From NCBI RefSeq assembly GCF_000172795.2, contig NZ_CP020947.1, positions 1,181,001-1,245,000 of the forward strand: 64,000 nt of DNA, read 5' to 3'. Below are positions 62,577 through 64,000 of the stretch, one piece after another. Every line of letters starts with the position of its first letter. Within the stretch, counting starts at the first letter, position 1. The notes below the pieces were generated by a model. That model worked only from the letters and a program-made list of their open reading frames with translations, did not search any database and was not told the origin of the DNA. A program made the translations under genes and the position numbers. Source of the stretch: Rhizobium sp. CIAT894 (lineage in GTDB: Bacteria; Pseudomonadota; Alphaproteobacteria; Rhizobiales; Rhizobiaceae).

Positions 62577-63086
62577 ATGACAGACGCCGTTCTCCTCCGC
62601 GACGCCAGCGAAGCTGATCTTTCCGCCATCCGCGATATCTACAATCACGCCGTCGAACACACGACGGCAATCTGGAACGATACGCTGGTCGATCTCGACA
62701 ACCGGCGGGAATGGATGAAAGCGCGCAAGGCGCGCGGCTTTCCGGTCATCGTCGCCGAACTCTCGGGCAAGGTCGCGGGCTACGCCTCCTACGGTGATTG
62801 GCGGGCCTTCGACGGCTATCGCCACACGGTCGAGCATTCCGTCTATGTCGACAAGGATTGCCGCGGCGCCGGCATCGGCGAGCGCCTGATGCGGGAGCTG
62901 ATCGTCCGGGCCGCGGCCGGCAATATCCATGTGATGATCGCCGGCATCGAGGCTGAGAATACCGCTTCGATCCGGCTGCACGAAAAGCTCGGTTTCCGCA
63001 TCGCCGGCCGATTTTCCGAGGTCGGCACCAAGTTTGGCCGCTGGCTTGATCTGACCTGCATGGAGCTCCGTCTGCCTCAGGCCTGA
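62577..63086 (+). CDS. phosphinothricin-type GNAT acetyltransferase
   Basis: The 169-residue protein has the PAT/Bar pattern: LRDASEADLSAIRDIYNHAV at the start, WRAFDGYRHTVEHSVYVDKD, the AcCoA loop CRGAGIGERLMRELI, and LHEKLGFRIAGRFSEVGTKF at the end. Relatives acetylate phosphinothricin or methionine sulfoximine. The ATG has no strong ribosome site. It lies 83 bp downstream of the hemolysin III gene, same strand. Confidence 0.9.
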   Translation: MTDAVLLRDASEADLSAIRDIYNHAVEHTTAIWNDTLVDLDNRREWMKARKARGFPVIVAELSGKVAGYASYGDWRAFDGYRHTVEHSVYVDKDCRGAGIGERLMRELIVRAAAGNIHVMIAGIEAENTASIRLHEKLGFRIAGRFSEVGTKFGRWLDLTCMELRLPQA

Positions 63087-63256
63087 TCCGGCAACTCCCG
63101 GCAACCCTTTGTGAAGGGCGCTCGCCATCTTTTTATTGTAGTCTGAGCTGTGTAAGAAAGGGGAGGCAGCCTGCTTCGCGAGAGGCGGCTTCAGAACGGC
63201 ATGCTCGAAACCGTCGTGCCCGAAAATGCCCGAATGTCATGGAGGTGAACAGTTCA

Positions 63257-63958
63257 ATGGCAATGCACGCATCGTCGCTCGGTCTCCTTGCCCTCGTCCT
63301 TCTGGCATTTCCGCCGGTTGCCGCCCGGGCCGCCGATTGCGGCAGCCTGGCCTCGCCGAAGCTCGACTGGCAGGAATGCACCAAGAAGAACCTGATGCTG
63401 CAGGGCAGTGATCTCGAAGGCGCCAACCTCTTCGGCACCGATTTCTCGCTGACCGATCTCGCCGGCGCCAATGTCAAATCCGCCAATCTCGAAAAGGCGA
63501 CTTTGGTGCGCGCCTCGCTCGAGGGCGCCCACGCCGAAGGCGCCAACTTCGCCAAGATCGAGGCCTATCGCGCCAGCTTCGCCAATATTGCCGCCGAAGG
63601 CGCGTCCTTTGCCGGCGCCGAGCTGCAGCGCGCCAATTTCGCCGGCGCCCGGCTTGCCGGCGCCAGCTTCGAAAAGGCGGAGCTCGGCCGCGCCGATTTC
63701 GACAAGGCGGTGCTGACGGGCGCGAAATTCGCTTTCGCCAATCTCTCCCGTGCCGATCTCTCCAACGCCACTTTCGAAGGCCCGGCGATATTCGAGCGCG
63801 CCTTCATGTTCCTGACCCGCATCGAAGGCCTTGATCTCTCGGCCGCATCCGGGCTCGAACAGGCCCAGATCGACCTCGCCTGCGGCGATGCCTCGACCAA
63901 ACTCCCTGCCGGCCTCTCCACCCCGACAAGCTGGCCATGCCCTGCCGAGCACGAGTGA
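63257..63958 (+). CDS. exported pentapeptide-repeat protein
   Basis: The 233-residue protein has a signal peptide (SSLGLLALVLLAFPPVAARA) and then pentapeptide A(D/N)LxX repeats from about residue 50 to 170, such as SDLEGANLFGTDFSLTDLAG and AELQRANFAGARLAGASFEK. They form a right-handed quadrilateral beta-helix. The mature part has two cysteine pairs (ADCGSLASP, DWQECTK, DLACGDAS, WPCPAEHE). The start at 63257 follows GGAGGTG at 11 bases; the ATG at 63239 is an alternative. Function unknown; export argues against a gyrase-protecting role. Confidence 0.85.
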   Translation: MAMHASSLGLLALVLLAFPPVAARAADCGSLASPKLDWQECTKKNLMLQGSDLEGANLFGTDFSLTDLAGANVKSANLEKATLVRASLEGAHAEGANFAKIEAYRASFANIAAEGASFAGAELQRANFAGARLAGASFEKAELGRADFDKAVLTGAKFAFANLSRADLSNATFEGPAIFERAFMFLTRIEGLDLSAASGLEQAQIDLACGDASTKLPAGLSTPTSWPCPAEHE

Positions 63959-64000
63959 TCGGGTGGGGTTTGGCCGCGTCGTCGAGTTGGGTACCGTTTC

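Noticed and set aside
63420..63780. Periodic GGCGCC/GCCAAC units as a DNA repeat
   Set aside because: They are codons of the pentapeptide repeats in an exported protein.

Overview
This is a 64 kb chromosomal-type segment of a high-GC alphaproteobacterium, most probably a Rhizobium of the leguminosarum/etli group. That placement is an inference from gene content: a DmeRF-type nickel/cobalt efflux pair, a DUF930 protein, a PQQ glucose dehydrogenase, many efflux systems with LysR or TetR regulators, and several families of intergenic inverted-repeat elements of the kind known in rhizobia. No rRNA, convincing tRNA, CRISPR array or prophage was seen.

Layout. 0-5 kb: the end of a DUF1579 gene, a two-domain VOC protein and two separate ABC-F ATPases. 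The first ABC-F gene is preceded by its own promoter-like sequence and a 23-codon leader ORF with a hairpin. 5-9 kb: a RelE/HigB-type toxin with its XRE antitoxin, a HerA-like ATPase, and a ParDE module. Both toxin genes look frameshifted, both antitoxins intact. 9-20 kb: Nudix hydrolase, a glucose-6-phosphate dehydrogenase, trans-aconitate methyltransferase, a CNNM/CorC-type membrane protein, cupin, sugar-phosphate isomerase-like protein, zinc alcohol dehydrogenase, branched-chain aminotransferase, DUF4242 protein and a class III cyclase fused to TPRs. 21-27 kb: a LysR regulator divergent from an EmrA-EmrB-like efflux operon whose third gene is a second class III cyclase, followed by NAD synthetase. 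27-34 kb: GST and TetR divergent across a clear operator, MFS pump, SnoaL-like protein, TauE exporter, methyltransferase, superoxide dismutase with a textbook terminator, and a metallophosphoesterase.

34.3-35.65 kb is an IS4-family insertion sequence, 1350 bp with an 11-bp target duplication, inserted in an intergenic repeat; its transposase is frameshifted near the C-terminus. 35-46 kb: a YafY/WYL regulator divergent from a LysE exporter, a DsbA-SDR-MBL operon divergent from a LysR regulator, two cytochrome c genes, a GNAT enzyme, dmeR-dmeF, a class A beta-lactamase, and two tandem 255-bp repeats. 46-64 kb: glucose dehydrogenase, SelO, DHA2 efflux pump, DUF1697, oligopeptidase B, small exported proteins, a polysaccharide deacetylase, an FAD oxidoreductase, an AI-2E family transporter, a VOC dioxygenase with a possible Tat signal, a universal stress protein, a hemolysin III family protein, a phosphinothricin-type acetyltransferase and a pentapeptide-repeat protein.

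The genes are mostly housekeeping-accessory: efflux and detoxification (EmrAB-like, three further exporters, GST, beta-lactamase, DmeF, SOD), redox enzymes, and signalling. The observations most worth following are the leader ORF before the first ABC-F gene, the cyclase inside the efflux operon, the paired toxin frameshifts, and a set of unassigned operators. All family calls are by eye, without database searches.
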